64,000 nt of DNA from assembly GCF_003721565.1 (NCBI RefSeq), contig NZ_RJJE01000017.1, positions 372,001 to 436,000 on the forward strand. Direction: 5' to 3'. This document shows positions 8,566 through 18,553 of this stretch, piece by piece. Source of the stretch: Rufibacter immobilis (GTDB taxonomy: Bacteria > Bacteroidota > Bacteroidia > Cytophagales > Hymenobacteraceae). Under the pieces are notes generated by a model. That model was given only the letters and a program-made list of their open reading frames with translations. It ran no database searches and had not been told where the DNA came from. Numbering within the stretch: position 1 is the stretch's first letter; each line of letters starts with the position of its first letter. The position numbers were made by a program, and so were the translations under genes.

Positions 8566-9540
8566 CTAAAATCCCAGCTTCTCCCGCACCCGTTTCAGAA
8601 TGGGGGCGCCAATGGCGCGGGCTTTGGCGGCACCTTCGGCGAGTTTGGCGTCCAGTTCCGGTAGATTGTTCATGTAGTAGTTGAAGCGTTCCCTGGGCTG
8701 GGCGTATTTCTCCAGGATCAGCTCATACAGCGCCTGCTTGGCGTGGCCGTATCCAAAACCTCCCGCCAGGTATTTCTGGCGCATGTCCTCTACCTGCTCC
8801 GGCGTGCCCAGCAGCGAATACAGTTTAAAGGTATTGTCGGTTTCCGGGTCTTTGGGATCTTCCAGGGCTTTGCTGTCAGAGACAATGCTCATGATGCGCT
8901 TGCGCAGTTCCTTCTCGGGCAGGAAAATATCAATGGTGTTGCCGTAAGACTTACTCATCTTCTCGCCGTTAAGGCCCGGCACGGTCATCACAGTCTCGTC
9001 TACTTTGGCCTCGGGGACAACAAAAGTATCGCCGTAGAGGTGGTTAAAGGAGCTGGCCAGGTCGCGGGTGATTTCCAGGTGCTGCACCTGGTCTTTGCCT
9101 ACGGGTACAAACTCAGCGTCGTACAGCAGAATGTCGGCGGCCATGAGCACGGGGTAGGTGAACAGGCCCGAGTTCACGTCAGACAGCTGGCGGCGTGCCG
9201 ATTTGTCTTTGAATGAGTGCGCGTTGGCCAGCATGGGGTAAGGCGCGAAGCAGCTCAGGTACCAGGTCAGTTCCGTTACCTCCGGCACATCACTCTGGCG
9301 GTAGAAAATATGCTTGTCGGTGTCCAGCCCGAAGGCGAGCCACGAGGCCGCTACCGCGTACGTATTCGCCCGGCGCTCTTCGGCATCCCGAATAGTGGTG
9401 AGCGAATGCAAATCAGCAATGAAGTAGAGCGATTCGTTTTCGGCTTTCTTGGAAAGCTCAATCGCGGGGAGAATGGCTCCCAGCAGGTTGCCCAGGTGCG
9501 GGCGTCCACTGCTCTGGATACCGGTAAGAATACGTGCCAT
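8566..9540 (-). CDS. trpS: Tryptophan--tRNA ligase
   Basis: A 324-residue class I aminoacyl-tRNA synthetase that charges tRNA-Trp. The HIGH-type motif is at residues 7-18 (GIQSSGRPHLGN) and the KMSKS motif is exact at 194-198. DVNSGLFTYPVLMAADILLY is the conserved Trp-binding region. The length is normal for bacterial TrpRS (about 325-335). ATG at 9540 gives the expected short N-terminus MARILTGIQ. Confidence 0.97.
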   Translation of the reverse strand: MARILTGIQSSGRPHLGNLLGAILPAIELSKKAENESLYFIADLHSLTTIRDAEERRANTYAVAASWLAFGLDTDKHIFYRQSDVPEVTELTWYLSCFAPYPMLANAHSFKDKSARRQLSDVNSGLFTYPVLMAADILLYDAEFVPVGKDQVQHLEITRDLASSFNHLYGDTFVVPEAKVDETVMTVPGLNGEKMSKSYGNTIDIFLPEKELRKRIMSIVSDSKALEDPKDPETDNTFKLYSLLGTPEQVEDMRQKYLAGGFGYGHAKQALYELILEKYAQPRERFNYYMNNLPELDAKLAEGAAKARAIGAPILKRVREKLGF

Positions 9541-9600
9541 GTCTGTTCTGAATAATACAGCTGCAAAGTAAGCGATTGGGAGCCAAACCAGAAAGTTTCT

Positions 9601-9648
9601 CCTGTTTTGGGGCCGTTTTTGGAAAAAGAGCCGCTAAACGCATCAGGT
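9601..9648. repeat. Dispersed palindromic element, degenerate copy 6
   Basis: The outer arms CCTG/CAGG still pair. The core is altered (GGGGCCGTTTTT against AAAAAGAGCCGCTAAACG). It overlaps the last few bases of the alpha/beta hydrolase gene and thus sits at its 3' end. Confidence 0.65.
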
Positions 9649-10299
9649 TAAGTGGGCGTTGATCAGGCTGCTCACTTCCGCCGCCCGGCGCATCACCATC
9701 AGGTGTTCCCCGCCTTTGATGAGCTGCACATGGGGGTAGTGGGGCACGGGTAAGATTTTGTCGCGGTCGCCGTGGATGATCACCAGCTTTTCAGAGACCT
9801 CGGCGCGGTGCCGCCATTCCAGAATAGCCCTGAGCGACCAGCGAAGAAAGTCAATGTCGGTTTCCCGGAGGATGGCCCGGAACACCTGTTTTTCCTGCGC
9901 CGTTCTGGCCCCGAAGAGCCACTCGCCGGGGGCGGGGCAGTATTGGGCCAGCCCGAACGGAAGCCACTTCTGGAGCCGCAGAAAACCACCCACGCGGTAA
10001 TGCCAGGGCAGTTCTTCTGTGTTGGCGAGGCTGGAGAGCAGGATCACCTTACGCACCGGTATCAGTTTGGCTATCTCCTGCGCCACCATGCCGCCAAAAC
10101 TGAGGCCCACCAGCACGGGCGGTTCCGTGGCAGCCTGTAGCTGCGGAAGTAGTTGCCGGGCATAGTGGGCCAGGGTGGCACCGGGCTCAGGCGAAACCCA
10201 TTGCACCACCACCGGCGCAGGGTGCCGTAGCCGGAGGAACTGGAACATGCGTTCATCAGCGCCCAAGCCACTGAACAGGTACAAAGGCGGGAAATTCAT
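9643..10299 (-). CDS. Alpha/beta hydrolase of unknown substrate
   Basis: A protein of about 218 residues with the alpha/beta hydrolase fold. It opens YLFSGLGADERMF. The nucleophile elbow is GLSFGG, the acid lies in IIHGDRDKILP, and the catalytic His is in KGGEHLMV. I chose the ATG at 10299 because homologues start just before the LFSGLGADE strand; an in-frame ATG at 10341 would add 14 residues. It could be an esterase or thioesterase; nothing fixes the substrate. It is flanked by palindromic elements on both sides, so it is probably transcribed alone. Confidence 0.8.
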   Translation of the reverse strand: MNFPPLYLFSGLGADERMFQFLRLRHPAPVVVQWVSPEPGATLAHYARQLLPQLQAATEPPVLVGLSFGGMVAQEIAKLIPVRKVILLSSLANTEELPWHYRVGGFLRLQKWLPFGLAQYCPAPGEWLFGARTAQEKQVFRAILRETDIDFLRWSLRAILEWRHRAEVSEKLVIIHGDRDKILPVPHYPHVQLIKGGEHLMVMRRAAEVSSLINAHLT

Positions 10300-10356
10300 G
10301 CCGAAGTCTACATACTTTTCGGGCAGATTCCTAACGGACAACTGGCTTCTGGTTTT

Positions 10357-10396
10357 ACGTTTAGCGGCTTATTTCTGAAAAAGAGCCCCTAAACGC
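10357..10396. repeat. Dispersed palindromic element, degenerate copy 7
   Basis: The left arm is ACGTTTAGCGGCT and the right arm AGCCCCTAAACGC, with a partly mismatched centre. It sits between the start of the alpha/beta hydrolase gene and the stop of the YhhQ-like gene. Confidence 0.7.
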
Positions 10397-10401
10397 AACG
10401 T

Positions 10402-11196
10402 CTATTCTTTGGCGATGAAAGTGTCAAAGGGTACTTCTCTGTCGGCGGCCAGGTAGCGGTCAATCAGGTGGTGGGCCAGGTAAAGCACGGGAGTAAGCAC
10501 CACGGCCACGGTAAACTTGTACAGGTAATTGATCACCGACACGGAGAGCACCATGGTCAAAGTCCAGTCCCCGAAGAGATAGAACGCAATAAACAGCACC
10601 ACCACCGTGTCTACCAACTGCGAGACCAGCGTGGAGCCGGTGGCCCGGAGCCAGATTTTTTTGCTGCCCGTCAGGCGCTTGAGCCAATGGAACACGTGCG
10701 CGTCCAGCAACTGCCCCACCAGAAATGCCACCAGAGACCCGATGATGATGCCCAAGCCCTGGCTGAAAACCTTGTTGTAAGCAAAGTCCATGTCAAATGC
10801 GGTGCCGTTGGGGCCTTGGCTGTTCACTTCCTGCCAGAACTGCGCCGGGGGTAAAGCCGTGGCCGCCAGAATGACCACAAACGCATAGGCAATGAGCCCT
10901 GCCGTTAGGAAACTGATGCGCCGCACGCCGTCCTTCCCGAAGTACTCATTGATGATGTCTGTCGTGATGAACACCACGGGCCAGATGATGACGCCTGTTG
11001 TCAGGTTAAAATCAAACTTGGTGCCCAAGACCGGAATCTGCGCGCCTGGTAGGCCAAATACGCCCTCGCCGGAGAAAATCTTCACCCCAATCAGCTCGGC
11101 CAGCAGCGCGTTGGTCAGGAAGATGCCACAGAGAACCATGTACAGCTGCCGTTTGCGGGCGCCTAGTTGCGGGGCGATGGTGGAGGAAGATTGCAT
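10402..11196 (-). CDS. Queuosine precursor transporter, YhhQ family
   Basis: A 264-residue inner-membrane protein with about six to seven hydrophobic segments. It matches the YhhQ/COG1738 family: an N-terminal LCGIFLTNALLAELIGVKIF helix, then FITTDIINEYFGKDGVRRI with the conserved D-x-x-x-E-x-x-G, and a C-terminal VSQLVDTVVVLFIAFYLFG segment. Family members import 7-cyano-7-deazaguanine or related precursors for queuosine in tRNA. No queuosine synthesis genes are nearby. ATG at 11196 follows an untranslated stretch containing palindromic copy 8. Confidence 0.9.
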   Translation of the reverse strand: MQSSSTIAPQLGARKRQLYMVLCGIFLTNALLAELIGVKIFSGEGVFGLPGAQIPVLGTKFDFNLTTGVIIWPVVFITTDIINEYFGKDGVRRISFLTAGLIAYAFVVILAATALPPAQFWQEVNSQGPNGTAFDMDFAYNKVFSQGLGIIIGSLVAFLVGQLLDAHVFHWLKRLTGSKKIWLRATGSTLVSQLVDTVVVLFIAFYLFGDWTLTMVLSVSVINYLYKFTVAVVLTPVLYLAHHLIDRYLAADREVPFDTFIAKE

Positions 11197-11292
11197 AGCG
11201 GAGAAGGAAGTTAACCGGGCGTTGTTCCTGTAAAGATGGAATAAACTGCTCTAATTTAAAAAGCGGCAGCCCTGGAGGGGCAGTTTCATCTT

Positions 11293-11334
11293 TGCATTTA
11301 GGGGCTCTTTTGGGAAAAACAGGCTCTAAACGCA
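11293..11334. repeat. Dispersed palindromic element, degenerate copy 8
   Basis: TGCATTTAGGGGCTCTTTT at the left and GCTCTAAACGCA at the right, with internal mismatches. It lies in the 365-base gap between the YhhQ gene and the ribonuclease Z gene. That gap holds nothing else apart from copy 9. Confidence 0.65.
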
Positions 11335-11513
11335 TTCCAGGTTTGGATGAAGCTTGGCTATCTTTCAGGGAATCGCCTATTCTTCAATATAGTGAACAGA
11401 CTTAGGAAAAGGGCTTATGCTTCCAAAGGAAAAGCTGATAAGCTTTCCTATAATTATACGAATGCCACATTCGGCAGCAACTCAATACAAGTAGGGGAGG
11501 GAACTGTATACAG

Positions 11514-11552
11514 CTGTTTTGGGCGCTTTTTCAGAAAAAGAGCCGCTAAACG
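11514..11552. repeat. Dispersed palindromic element, degenerate copy 9
   Basis: CTGTTTTGGGCGCTTTTT at the left and AAAAAGAGCCGCTAAACGG at the right. The inner arms pair well, the outer ones weakly. It lies 10 bases past the stop codon of the ribonuclease Z gene. Confidence 0.65.
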
Positions 11553-11561
11553 GGAAAGGAG

Positions 11562-12479
11562 CTATTCCAGGATACTCACCGTTTTACCTTCCACCGCCAG
11601 ATTGGTGTTGGGGAAAATGGCCTGGGCTTCTTCCAGCAGCGGGTGTAGGTCTTTGTACCTGGCGGAGAAGTGGCCTATGAGCAGGCGCTTTACCTGGGCT
11701 TTCTGGGCCAGGGTGGCGGCTTGGGCGGCGGTGCTGTGGAAGGTGTGGGTAGCCCGGTGTTCCATGTCGCTCAGGAACGTGGATTCATGGTAGAGGAGGT
11801 CTACGCCTTTCACGTAGGGCAAGATGTCTTCCTTGTACTTGGTGTCTGCGCAGTAGGCGTAGCTGCGGCTATGTTTGGGATCTGACGTGACGTCCTGGTT
11901 CCGTACCAGAATTTCACCCTGCTCATTTCTGATGTCTTCGCCCCATTTCAAGCGCACCAATTGCGGCGGCGTGAGAAACGAAGGGAGCTTGCCTTTGAGT
12001 AGATGACGGGGTTTGGGTTTTTCTTTGAAGAGATAGCCGCAGCAGGGCACGCGGTGCTGCATGGGCAAGGTGTGCACGGTGAGGTATTTATCCTCAAAGA
12101 TCTTTTTGCAGACGGAGGTGTCCACTTCCACAAAATTGATGCGGTAGGGGAGTTGGGTGCCGCCGTACTTGAATTGCAGGGTAAGGATCTCAGCGAGTCC
12201 CTTGGGGCCGAAGAGATTGAGGGAGGAGGTTCGCTGCTGCAGGTGCATGGTGGAGAGCAGGCCCGCTAACCCAAAGTAATGGTCCCCGTGGAGGTGACTG
12301 ATAAAGATATTACAAATGCGCTGATGCTTTACTTTGTATCGCATCAGCTGCATTTGTGTACCTTCTCCGCAGTCTATGAGGTTGATCTGGTTGCCAACCG
12401 TTAAGACCTGTGCGGTATGATGTCGTTCAAAAGTAGGGGTGGCAGAGGAGCTCCCAAGTATTTTCAGCTCAAAATCCAA
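11562..12479 (-). CDS. rnz: Ribonuclease Z
   Basis: A 305-residue metallo-beta-lactamase-fold endonuclease that trims the 3' end of tRNA precursors. The metal motif HLHGDH is at residues 62-67. Further ligands are in DVLYHESTFL and GHFSARY near the C-terminus. Length fits bacterial RNase Z (about 305). The start appears to be TTG at 12479: a stop codon lies just upstream in frame and no ATG precedes the conserved FELKILGSSSATP segment. It follows the STAS gene by 19 bases on the same strand. The three tRNA genes with no encoded CCA at 38,803-39,217 are consistent with a need for this enzyme. Confidence 0.93.
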   Translation of the reverse strand: MDFELKILGSSSATPTFERHHTAQVLTVGNQINLIDCGEGTQMQLMRYKVKHQRICNIFISHLHGDHYFGLAGLLSTMHLQQRTSSLNLFGPKGLAEILTLQFKYGGTQLPYRINFVEVDTSVCKKIFEDKYLTVHTLPMQHRVPCCGYLFKEKPKPRHLLKGKLPSFLTPPQLVRLKWGEDIRNEQGEILVRNQDVTSDPKHSRSYAYCADTKYKEDILPYVKGVDLLYHESTFLSDMEHRATHTFHSTAAQAATLAQKAQVKRLLIGHFSARYKDLHPLLEEAQAIFPNTNLAVEGKTVSILE

Positions 12480-12498
12480 ACTGCAGCCCGCTTAGAAA

Positions 12499-12876
12499 CT
12501 ATTCTTCCTTTTTGGTGAGGTCGCTTTCAATCTCGTGCAGGAACACACGGTCAATGCCCTCTTCCACGGTAGGCAGGATGTTCAGCACAGACTCCAGCTT
12601 AGAGATGGTGATCAGTTTGGTCACGTGCTCCTGTAAGCCAGTCAAAATCAGAACGCCCCCAGAGGAGTTGCAAAGGCGGTTGGCAATCAATATAGAGGAC
12701 AGTCCGGAAGAATCAGTATATTTTACGTTGGTAAGATCCAGGATCAGGTTAGTTATACCTTCTGCATTCAACTTCACAAACTCAGACTTCAAATCAGGCG
12801 CGATTGTGGTGTCTAGTTTCTTTTCATCTATGGTGATGATGGTGTAATTCTCTTTTTTATCAATTGTGTACTTCAT
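12499..12876 (-). CDS. STAS-domain protein (anti-sigma factor antagonist type)
   Basis: A single STAS domain of about 125 residues. The conserved phosphorylatable-serine loop TDSSGLSS is at residues 54-61, after the strand NLILDLTNVKY. In the SpoIIAA family this serine is phosphorylated by an anti-sigma kinase. No kinase or sigma factor gene is adjacent, so its partner is unknown. I chose ATG at 12876 over an in-frame upstream codon because it gives the family N-terminus MKYTIDKKENYTII. It lies 19 bases upstream of rnz, probably in one operon. The acidic Lys/Glu tail is unconserved. Confidence 0.85.
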   Translation of the reverse strand: MKYTIDKKENYTIITIDEKKLDTTIAPDLKSEFVKLNAEGITNLILDLTNVKYTDSSGLSSILIANRLCNSSGGVLILTGLQEHVTKLITISKLESVLNILPTVEEGIDRVFLHEIESDLTKKEE

Positions 12877-12944
12877 AAGTAACAGCAAAAAGGTTTAGAG
12901 TGCGAATCTACCAATTTTTGGTGGAATATCTGTAACAAAGTAAG

Positions 12945-13880
12945 CTAAAAAATGTTCGCGGCAATGCTTTCCTGCAGCGTATCTGGCTGGCTGGCATAGT
13001 CTTGCGGAACAAACTGCTTTCCTAACAGTTGTTCATACAATTCAATGTACCGCTGAGAGATTTCGGTGATTTTGGCATCCGTCATTTCGGGGACCTGCTG
13101 TCCGTCTTTGCCCTGAAAACCATTCTCAATGAGCCATTGACGTACAAACTCCTTTGAAAGTTGCCGTTGCGGTTGCCCATTTGCCTGTCTCTCTTCGTAA
13201 CCTTCTGAGTAAAAGAATCTTGAGGAATCAGGGGTGTGGATTTCGTCAATGACGTAAATCTGGCCATCTGCCTTCCCAAATTCATATTTAGTGTCTACCA
13301 GAATCAAACCCCGCTCGGCGGCCAGTTCGGTTCCTTTTTGGAAGAGGGCTCTGGTGTAAGCCTCCAATTGTAAATAATCCTGTTCAGAGACAATTCCCTG
13401 CCGCAGAATCTCTTCGCGTGAGATGTCTTCATCGTGGCCTTCAGAGGCTTTGGTGGTAGGGGTAATGATGGGTTCTGGGAAAGGATCATTCTCGCGCAGG
13501 CCATCTGGGAGAGTTACTCCGCACAACGTGCGTTTCCCGGCGCTGTATTCCCGCCAGGCGTGCCCGGCCAGATACCCCCTGATGACCATCTCCACTTTAA
13601 AGGTTTCACACTGCCGCCCAATGGTTACGTTAGGGGCCGGTTGGCTCAGCACCCAATTAGGCACTACATGGGCCGTGGCCTCTAAGAAAGTGGCGGCAAT
13701 CTGGTTCAGGACCTGTCCTTTATAGGGGATGGCACGTGGCAACACTACGTCAAACGCAGAGATACGGTCTGTGGCCACCAGCGCCAGTTTATCTTTGAAA
13801 TAATAGACGTCGCGGACCTTGCCCCGGTAGAAGCCGGTTTGTTCTGGGAAGTGGAAGTTGGTTTCTTTTAAAGCTTGCAT
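12945..13880 (-). CDS. purC: Phosphoribosylaminoimidazole-succinocarboxamide synthase
   Basis: A 311-residue SAICAR synthetase. It joins aspartate to CAIR with ATP in purine synthesis. Visible motifs: [29 protein letters not shown] near the N-terminus (nucleotide-binding part), then [16 protein letters not shown] and [12 protein letters not shown]. It is of the longer form (about 300 residues) typical of Bacteroidota and yeast, not the 235-residue enteric form. A well-formed promoter lies 20 bases upstream, and the gene is divergent from the SAM-riboswitch operon. Confidence 0.96.
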   Translation of the reverse strand: MQALKETNFHFPEQTGFYRGKVRDVYYFKDKLALVATDRISAFDVVLPRAIPYKGQVLNQIAATFLEATAHVVPNWVLSQPAPNVTIGRQCETFKVEMVIRGYLAGHAWREYSAGKRTLCGVTLPDGLRENDPFPEPIITPTTKASEGHDEDISREEILRQGIVSEQDYLQLEAYTRALFQKGTELAAERGLILVDTKYEFGKADGQIYVIDEIHTPDSSRFFYSEGYEERQANGQPQRQLSKEFVRQWLIENGFQGKDGQQVPEMTDAKITEISQRYIELYEQLLGKQFVPQDYASQPDTLQESIAANIF

Positions 13881-13899
13881 AGCAGATGACTAACAGCGG

Positions 13900-13929
13900 C
13901 AAAGTTAGGAAAGGATACAGACGGGGCAA
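13900..13929 (-). promoter_or_regulatory. Bacteroidota-type promoter of purC
   Basis: On the minus strand, TTG (13929-13927), 19 bases, then TAACTTTG (13907-13900). This matches the TTG-N19-TAnnTTTG consensus of the primary sigma factor of Bacteroidota. Confidence 0.6.
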
Positions 13930-14025
13930 GAAAAAATGCAAGGTTCCTTTGATGGTCTTTCCTGTTCTCCATTTACTAACATTTGTTGGTATTTAAAAGA
14001 AAATTCAAAAATTTTTTGAAAATTG

Positions 14026-14056
14026 TTTGCAGGTAAAGTTTTCGTTGATAGATTTG
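14026..14056 (+). promoter_or_regulatory. Promoter of the SAM-riboswitch/met operon
   Basis: TTTG (14026-14029), 19 bases, TAGATTTG (14049-14056). It fits the Bacteroidota consensus and places the transcript start about 20 bases before the riboswitch P1 stem. Confidence 0.65.
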
Positions 14057-14085
14057 CAGCATCAAGTCAATTATTCCGGTAGTTG

Positions 14086-14198
14086 ATTTATAAAGAAGAG
14101 TGGAGAGACAGGCTCTGAGAAGCTCTAGCAACCTACCAGCCGTGTAAGGTGCTAATTCCTGATCCCAGGGGACATATTGCCACCTGGGGAATATAAAT
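14086..14198 (+). promoter_or_regulatory. SAM-I (S-box) riboswitch
   Basis: The aptamer is closed by a P1 stem ATTTATA (14086-14092) with TATAAAT (14192-14198). Between them are the S-box signatures: AGTGGAGAGACAGGCTCTGA and AGCTCTAGCAACC (P2 with its internal loop), AAGGTGCTAATTCC (the conserved 3' side of P3 and the J3/4 region) and the P4 hairpin CCCAGG/CCTGGG. S-box RNAs bind S-adenosylmethionine. The downstream genes make homocysteine, which fits. No U-tract terminator sits between P1 and the next ATG 10 bases further on, so control may work on translation of the leader ORF or further downstream. Confidence 0.9.
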
Positions 14199-14208
14199 TG
14201 ATACGAAG

Positions 14209-14355
14209 ATGGAAAAACAAACCAACGCCACTTCTGACAATGCAGCGCCGCGCCTGACCATGGCGGCAAAAGGTAGTACCCTTCTTTCTATTATTCCCAC
14301 AACAACGCGAATGTGCACCATGTCCACAACGGGCATCTGTTGCTGTTGCCGTTAA
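14209..14355 (+). CDS. Cys-rich leader ORF after the SAM riboswitch
   Basis: A 48-codon ORF with ATG 10 bases past the riboswitch P1 stem. Its C-terminal half reads IIPTTTRMCTMSTTGICCCCR: seven Thr, two Met and five Cys in 21 residues, with four consecutive Cys codons just before the stop. That composition (Thr, Met, Ile, Cys) matches products of the pathway encoded downstream and suggests a ribosome-stalling leader peptide. An RNA hairpin (AACGG/CCGTT) covers the Cys codons. I see no textbook intrinsic terminator in the 121 bases before the next gene, so the mechanism is open. Function is inference. Confidence 0.7.
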   Translation: MEKQTNATSDNAAPRLTMAAKGSTLLSIIPTTTRMCTMSTTGICCCCR

Positions 14356-14464
14356 TTCCTACCATTTCAATTTTTTCTCTAGGGCCTGACGCATAGCGGC
14401 AGGGGGAATCCTGTTGTCTGTCCGTTTTCAAGGCTCTTGTTTTTGTTCAATTTTTCAATTGTAA

Positions 14465-15814
<1,350 letters not shown>

Positions 15815-15819
15815 AAATC

Positions 15820-16875
15820 ATGTTGAAGGGACGCGTTTATAACCACACAGAAGAATTCACCTTGGAGTCTGGGCAACTTTTGCCCGGTTTCCAACTCTTT
15901 TACACCACCTGGGGCACGCTCAATGAAGACCGCAGCAATGTGGTGTGGGTGTGCCACGCCTTCACGGGCAATGCCTTCGTGAAAGATTGGTGGGAGGGGC
16001 TTTTTGGCGAAGGGAAGACGTTTGACCCAGCCAAGCATTTTATTGTCTGCGCCAACACCTTAGGCGGTTGCTACGGCTCCACCGGACCCTTGAGTATTAA
16101 CCCAGATACCGGTAAACCTTATTACCACAGTTTCCCCACGCTCACCAACCTAGATGTGGTGCGGTCTTTTGATGCGCTGCGCCAGCATTTGGGAATTGAG
16201 CAGATCAATGTACTCATTGGAGGTTCATTGGGCGGACAACAGGCGCTGGAATGGGCCATTGAGAACCCGCAGGTAACCAAAAAGCTGGTGCAGGTTGCGT
16301 CCAATGCCCGGCAGTCGCCGTGGGCCATTGCCCTGAATGAAAGTCAGCGGATGGCCATTGAGCAGGATGTGACCTGGCAGTTGGCTACCGATGATGCCGG
16401 CCTCAACGGAATGCGTACCGCCCGTTCTATGGCCCTGCTTTCTTACCGCAATTACCACGCCTACAACCAAAGCCAGCGGGAGCATGGTCCGGAGCTGAAG
16501 CGTACCTATAAAGCCGCTTCTTATCAGCAGCACCAGGGAGAGAAGCTGGCCAAGCGCTTCAACGCGTTCACCTACTGGCAGCTCACCAAAATGATGGACA
16601 GCCACCACGTGGGGCGGAACCGGGGCGGCCTGGAGCAGGCGTTACGGCAGGTACAGGCCGAAACCTTGGTGATTGGCGTAGACACTGACCTGCTTTTCCC
16701 CTTGAACGAACAGAAGTTTGTGGCCAACTATATCCCCAAGGCGCAGCTGCAGGTCATCCACTCTGAGGCTGGGCATGATGGTTTCTTACTGGAAACCGTA
16801 CAGTTGGCGCACCACTTAGATACTTTTTTACAGAACAAACAATACAGAAAAACATGGATCCCCACCGTCTTCTAA
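15820..16875 (+). CDS. metX: Homoserine O-acetyltransferase
   Basis: A 351-residue alpha/beta-hydrolase-fold acetyltransferase giving O-acetylhomoserine from homoserine and acetyl-CoA. The nucleophile is Ser136 in LIGGSLGGQQALEW. The acid lies in GVDTDLLFPL and the His in SEAGHDGFL near the C-terminus. WVCHAFTGNAF and CANTLGGCYGSTGP are family blocks. It lies between metY (5-base gap) and hom (22-base overlap), giving the complete route homoserine to homocysteine in one operon. Confidence 0.95.
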   Translation: MLKGRVYNHTEEFTLESGQLLPGFQLFYTTWGTLNEDRSNVVWVCHAFTGNAFVKDWWEGLFGEGKTFDPAKHFIVCANTLGGCYGSTGPLSINPDTGKPYYHSFPTLTNLDVVRSFDALRQHLGIEQINVLIGGSLGGQQALEWAIENPQVTKKLVQVASNARQSPWAIALNESQRMAIEQDVTWQLATDDAGLNGMRTARSMALLSYRNYHAYNQSQREHGPELKRTYKAASYQQHQGEKLAKRFNAFTYWQLTKMMDSHHVGRNRGGLEQALRQVQAETLVIGVDTDLLFPLNEQKFVANYIPKAQLQVIHSEAGHDGFLLETVQLAHHLDTFLQNKQYRKTWIPTVF

Positions 16876-18101
16876 AAATTGGTTTATTTGGCTTTGGCTG
16901 CGTAGGGCAGGGCTTGTATGACATCCTCTCCCGCGAAGAATCACTTCCTTACAAAGTAGAGCGCATCTGCGTGAAAGACCCGCAGAAACTGCGCCCGCTC
17001 TCGCCAGAGAGTTTTACCTATGACTGGCAGGAAGTGCTCTCTGATGACCGCCTGGATATCTTGGTGGAAGCCATCAGCGACGCTGATGAAGCCTATACCA
17101 TCGTTTCTGAGGCACTGCGCCGCGGCAAGAAAGTGGTCACCGCCAACAAAAAGCTGGTGGCTTATCATTTGCCTCAGCTCCTGGCGTTGCAGCAGGAGTT
17201 TGGCGGGGTGCTTCTGTACGAGGCAGCCGTAGCCGGCGGAATTCCAATTATTAGAACGGTAGAAGAATATTTCGCCAATGAACCCCTGGAGCGGGTGCAC
17301 GGCATCCTGAACGGTTCCTCCAATTACATTCTGAGCCAGATCTTCAAGCAGCAAAAGGCCTACGATGAGGCCCTGAAGGAAGCCCAGGACAAAGGCTTCG
17401 CGGAGCTGGACCCGTGGTTGGATGTGGCCGGTGCCGATTCTAGACACAAACTGTGCATCTTAACCGCCCACGCCTTTGGCCGCACCCTGGCGCCGGAGGA
17501 AGTGGCTTTCTTCGGGATAGATTTTCTGGGGCAGCAGGACTGGGAGTACGCCAAGCAGCACAACGCGGTGATCAAACTGGTAGCCTCTACGCACTTAACC
17601 TCAGACGGGGAACTGGTGCCGGTGGTGTTGCCCAGTCTGGTAGATGCCTCAGATGATTTATACGGGGTGGAGCAGGAGTTCAACGGCGTGGTAGTGCAGG
17701 GAGCTTATGCCGGTCCGCAGTTGTTCAAGGGCAAAGGCGCCGGAGGGCACCCCACCGGAGCGGCGGTGTTGTCAGACATTATTTCCATCAGCAAGGGGTA
17801 CGCCTACGGGTATAAAAAATTAGCCAAGACCACGAACGCCCCTGCCCTGGCACTGGATTACGAGCTGGAAGTTTACCTACGCAGCAGCGAACCGGAGCTG
17901 GTGGCTTCCCTGGGCTTGACCAATCTCCAGAACGTGCAACGCGGCACCGATTCCTTCAGCGTAATTGGGACAGTTTCTCTGGGGAACCTGATCAAAGCGC
18001 AGGAAGAGATCAGAAAAGCGGGGGCTTACGTAATGGCTCTATCCTCAGACTTTGTGGGGGAGAAGGCGAAGCAAGCGAAAGAGACCGTAGCGCTTTCCTA
18101 A
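16854..18101 (+). CDS. hom: Homoserine dehydrogenase
   Basis: A 415-residue enzyme reducing aspartate semialdehyde to homoserine. The N-terminal Rossmann motif is GLFGFGCVGQG (residues 10-20). The catalytic core includes VVTANKKLVAYH, EAAVAGGIPIIRT and GILNGSSNYILSQI. A C-terminal segment of about 80 residues resembles a short ACT-like regulatory part. The start at 16854 lies inside the end of metX (22-base overlap), suggesting translational coupling. Putting hom under the SAM riboswitch lets methionine status control entry into the homoserine branch. Confidence 0.95.
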   Translation: MDPHRLLKIGLFGFGCVGQGLYDILSREESLPYKVERICVKDPQKLRPLSPESFTYDWQEVLSDDRLDILVEAISDADEAYTIVSEALRRGKKVVTANKKLVAYHLPQLLALQQEFGGVLLYEAAVAGGIPIIRTVEEYFANEPLERVHGILNGSSNYILSQIFKQQKAYDEALKEAQDKGFAELDPWLDVAGADSRHKLCILTAHAFGRTLAPEEVAFFGIDFLGQQDWEYAKQHNAVIKLVASTHLTSDGELVPVVLPSLVDASDDLYGVEQEFNGVVVQGAYAGPQLFKGKGAGGHPTGAAVLSDIISISKGYAYGYKKLAKTTNAPALALDYELEVYLRSSEPELVASLGLTNLQNVQRGTDSFSVIGTVSLGNLIKAQEEIRKAGAYVMALSSDFVGEKAKQAKETVALS

Positions 18102-18193
18102 GCTGAACCATGTCCCCACTCCAGTAACCCTAAAATTCCCGGCAGCATTTGCCGTTTAGAAAGTAGCTTGTTTAGTTCGTTTCGTTTGCGCAG

Positions 18194-18219
18194 ACACCTG
18201 GCACTTAGTCAGGTGTTTT
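18194..18219 (+). terminator. Terminator of the met operon
   Basis: ACACCTG and CAGGTGT form a 7-bp stem with a 9-base loop, followed by TTT. It lies 93 bases after the hom stop codon. The short T run makes it a moderate candidate. The 452-base gap before lysA also holds three palindromic copies and no gene. Confidence 0.6.
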
Positions 18220-18258
18220 CGTTTAGGGGATGTTTTTAGAAAAAGAGGCGCTAAACGC
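18219..18258. repeat. Dispersed palindromic element, copy 10
   Basis: Core GTTTAGGGGATGTTTTT, AG loop, AAAAAGAGGCGCTAAAC, with three mismatches. It begins directly after the T run of the met-operon terminator. Confidence 0.75.
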
Positions 18259-18387
18259 AAGGGCAGAGTGGGGGACGAAGAAATCAAAATTTTGCTTTCG
18301 GACTTACTAGTATTTCTCTGCGCTTTGTTTAGGAGCGATAGGAAAGCAGGATATGCAAAAGGGGTTTAGACGGGGAATCTGTGAAGG

Positions 18388-18426
18388 GCGTTTAGGGGCT
18401 GTTTTTCTAAAATTAAAGCTAAAACG
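18388..18426. repeat. Dispersed palindromic element, degenerate copy 11
   Basis: The left arm is intact (GCGTTTAGGGGCTGTTTTT); the right arm has decayed to AAAGCTAAAACG. One half eroding while the other is preserved shows how copies age. Confidence 0.65.
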
Positions 18427-18470
18427 TGAAAGAGGAAGGAACAGCTTTCTGGCAAATACTTAAATAAAAA

Positions 18471-18518
18471 ACTTCCGTTTAGGGGCTCTTTTTAGAAAAA
18501 GAGCCCCTAAACGGAAGT
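18471..18518. repeat. Dispersed palindromic element, copy 12 (perfect 23-bp arms)
   Basis: Arms of 23 bases with an AG loop and no mismatch. The outer bases ACTTCC/GGAAGT are specific to this copy yet complementary. It lies 35 bases past the lysA stop codon, where a terminator is expected. Confidence 0.95.
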
Positions 18519-18553
18519 AAAAGAGAAAGCAGCGGAAGGCTGACTTTAATAGA